NCBI RefSeq assembly: GCF_000463015.1
Contig: NC_022247.1
Span: forward strand, 5,455,501 to 5,519,500
Reading direction: 5' to 3'
Length of the DNA stretch: 64,000 nucleotides
From: Variovorax paradoxus B4
GTDB lineage: Bacteria; Pseudomonadota; Gammaproteobacteria; Burkholderiales; Burkholderiaceae_C
Shown here piece by piece: positions 63,343-64,000 of this stretch. The notes beneath the pieces are model-generated. The model ran no database searches, was not told the DNA's origin, and was given only the letters and a program-made list of their open reading frames with translations. The position numbers were made by a program, and so were the translations under genes. Numbering within the stretch: position 1 is the first letter of the stretch; each line of letters starts with the position of its first letter.

Positions 63343-63648
63343 TTACCAGCTGGCCTTGGTGACACCGGGGATGTCGCCATTGAAGGCCAGTTCGCGGATC
63401 TTGGCGCGTGCCAGACCGAATTGACGGAAGGTGCCACGGGGGCGACCGGTGATTTCGCAACGGTTGCGCTGGCGCGTGGGGTTCGCGTTGCGCGGGAGCT
63501 TTTGCAGGCCCAGGCGGGCAGCAGCGCGCTCTTCGTCGCTCTTCTTCACGTCGTTGGAAATTGCCTTCAGTTCCGCGTGCTTCGCAGCGTACTTGGCGAC
63601 CAGCTTGTCGCGCTTGAGTTCGCGTTGGATCAGGGATTGTTTAGCCAC
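63343..63648 (-). CDS. rpsN: 30S ribosomal protein S14
   Basis: 101-aa S14 of the long, zinc-free form: [29 protein letters not shown] and [41 protein letters not shown], with a single Cys in place of CxxC pairs. Start codon GTG. Confidence 0.98.
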   Translation of the reverse strand: MAKQSLIQRELKRDKLVAKYAAKHAELKAISNDVKKSDEERAAARLGLQKLPRNANPTRQRNRCEITGRPRGTFRQFGLARAKIRELAFNGDIPGVTKASW

Positions 63649-63656
63649 GGTTCGCC

Positions 63657-64000
63657 TCAGTTCTTGAACGGGAAACGGAAACCAGCGAGAAGCGCCTTGG
63701 CTTCTTCGTCGGTCTTGGCCGTCGTCGTGATGCTGATGTTGAGACCGCGCAGGGCATCGACCTTGTCGTATTCGATCTCGGGGAAAATGATCTGTTCCTT
63801 GACGCCGATGTTGTAGTTGCCACGGCCGTCGAACGCACGGCCGGAAATGCCGCGGAAGTCGCGAACACGCGGCAGCGCGATGGTCACGAAACGGTCCAGG
63901 AACTCATACATCTGCACGCCACGCAGCGTGACCATGCAGCCGATCGGCTGGTTCTCGCGGATCTTGAAACCGGCGATGGCCTTCTTCGACTTGGTGACCA
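63657..64000 (-). CDS. rplE: 50S ribosomal protein L5 (partial, N-terminus outside the window)
   Basis: The last 114 codons of L5: [73 protein letters not shown] and [22 protein letters not shown]. It binds 5S rRNA in the central protuberance. The frame is open to the end of the window; an internal ATG (63935) is not the true start. Confidence 0.97.
   Translation of the reverse strand, partial: VTKSKKAIAGFKIRENQPIGCMVTLRGVQMYEFLDRFVTIALPRVRDFRGISGRAFDGRGNYNIGVKEQIIFPEIEYDKVDALRGLNISITTTAKTDEEAKALLAGFRFPFKN

Overview
The window is high-GC (roughly two thirds G+C) beta-proteobacterial chromosome. Gene content points to Burkholderiales, family Comamonadaceae, most likely Variovorax or a close relative. 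The signs are three stand-alone Bug/TctC-type solute receptors, a HAAT-type ABC operon with CoA ligases, many LysR/MarR/Crp regulators, and an spc/alpha ribosomal operon in the order secY-rpmJ-rpsM-rpsK-rpsD-rpoA-rplQ. The genus is inferred from content and was not tested by a search.

Layout. 1-4.8 kb: end of a Cys-rich regulator, Fe-superoxide dismutase, a VOC/glyoxalase protein with a strong palindrome upstream, a Bug receptor, a subclass B3-like metallo-beta-lactamase-fold hydrolase, a small unknown protein and an SDR. 4.8-14.4 kb: a Crp/Fnr regulator, with an unknown gene downstream, diverges across a TGTCG-N6-CGACA operator from acyl-CoA ligase, ABC ATPase, two permeases, binding protein, ABC ATPase and a PaaK-like ligase. 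14.4-20.2 kb: a frameshifted membrane protein, a DJ-1/PfpI protein, a complete IS1380-family element with CTAG target duplication, an M48 protease fused to a type IV pilin-like domain, and a second Bug receptor. 20.2-29.5 kb: a large lipoprotein divergent from a LuxR-type regulator over a 20-bp palindrome, then a quinohaemoprotein alcohol dehydrogenase, a GAF/Fis regulator and a membrane PQQ glucose-type dehydrogenase.

29.6-34.2 kb: a xylose-type ABC transporter (xylF, xylH, xylG) with a ROK repressor as last gene and a 27-bp inverted repeat at the promoter. 34.4-36.7 kb: VOC protein, an amino-acid binding protein whose signal peptide lies across a probable frameshift, and a LysR regulator. 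36.7-41.5 kb: iron uptake (PepSY-flavodoxin reductase and TonB receptor, with a Fur-like box). 41.6-47.5 kb: TPP-dependent E1 alpha/beta, MarR, SDR/LysR pair, third Bug receptor, DUF1840 and cyclopropane synthase. 48.8-55.9 kb: a five-enzyme operon with its own MarR regulator that fits aerobic 2-aminobenzoyl-CoA (anthranilate) degradation. 56-64 kb: initiator tRNA and the alpha/spc ribosomal operons on the minus strand, running off the end inside rplE.

The main theme is uptake and oxidation of organic acids, aromatics, alcohols and sugars, with each catabolic block carrying its own regulator and a visible palindromic operator. A GC-rich dispersed repeat occurs three times (about 42.7, 47.0 and 51.2 kb); one copy sits at the start of the E1-beta gene. 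Three places (14.6, 34.9 and 42.7 kb) look like single-base frameshifts, which could be real or assembly errors. No gene-free stretch exceeds 300 bases.
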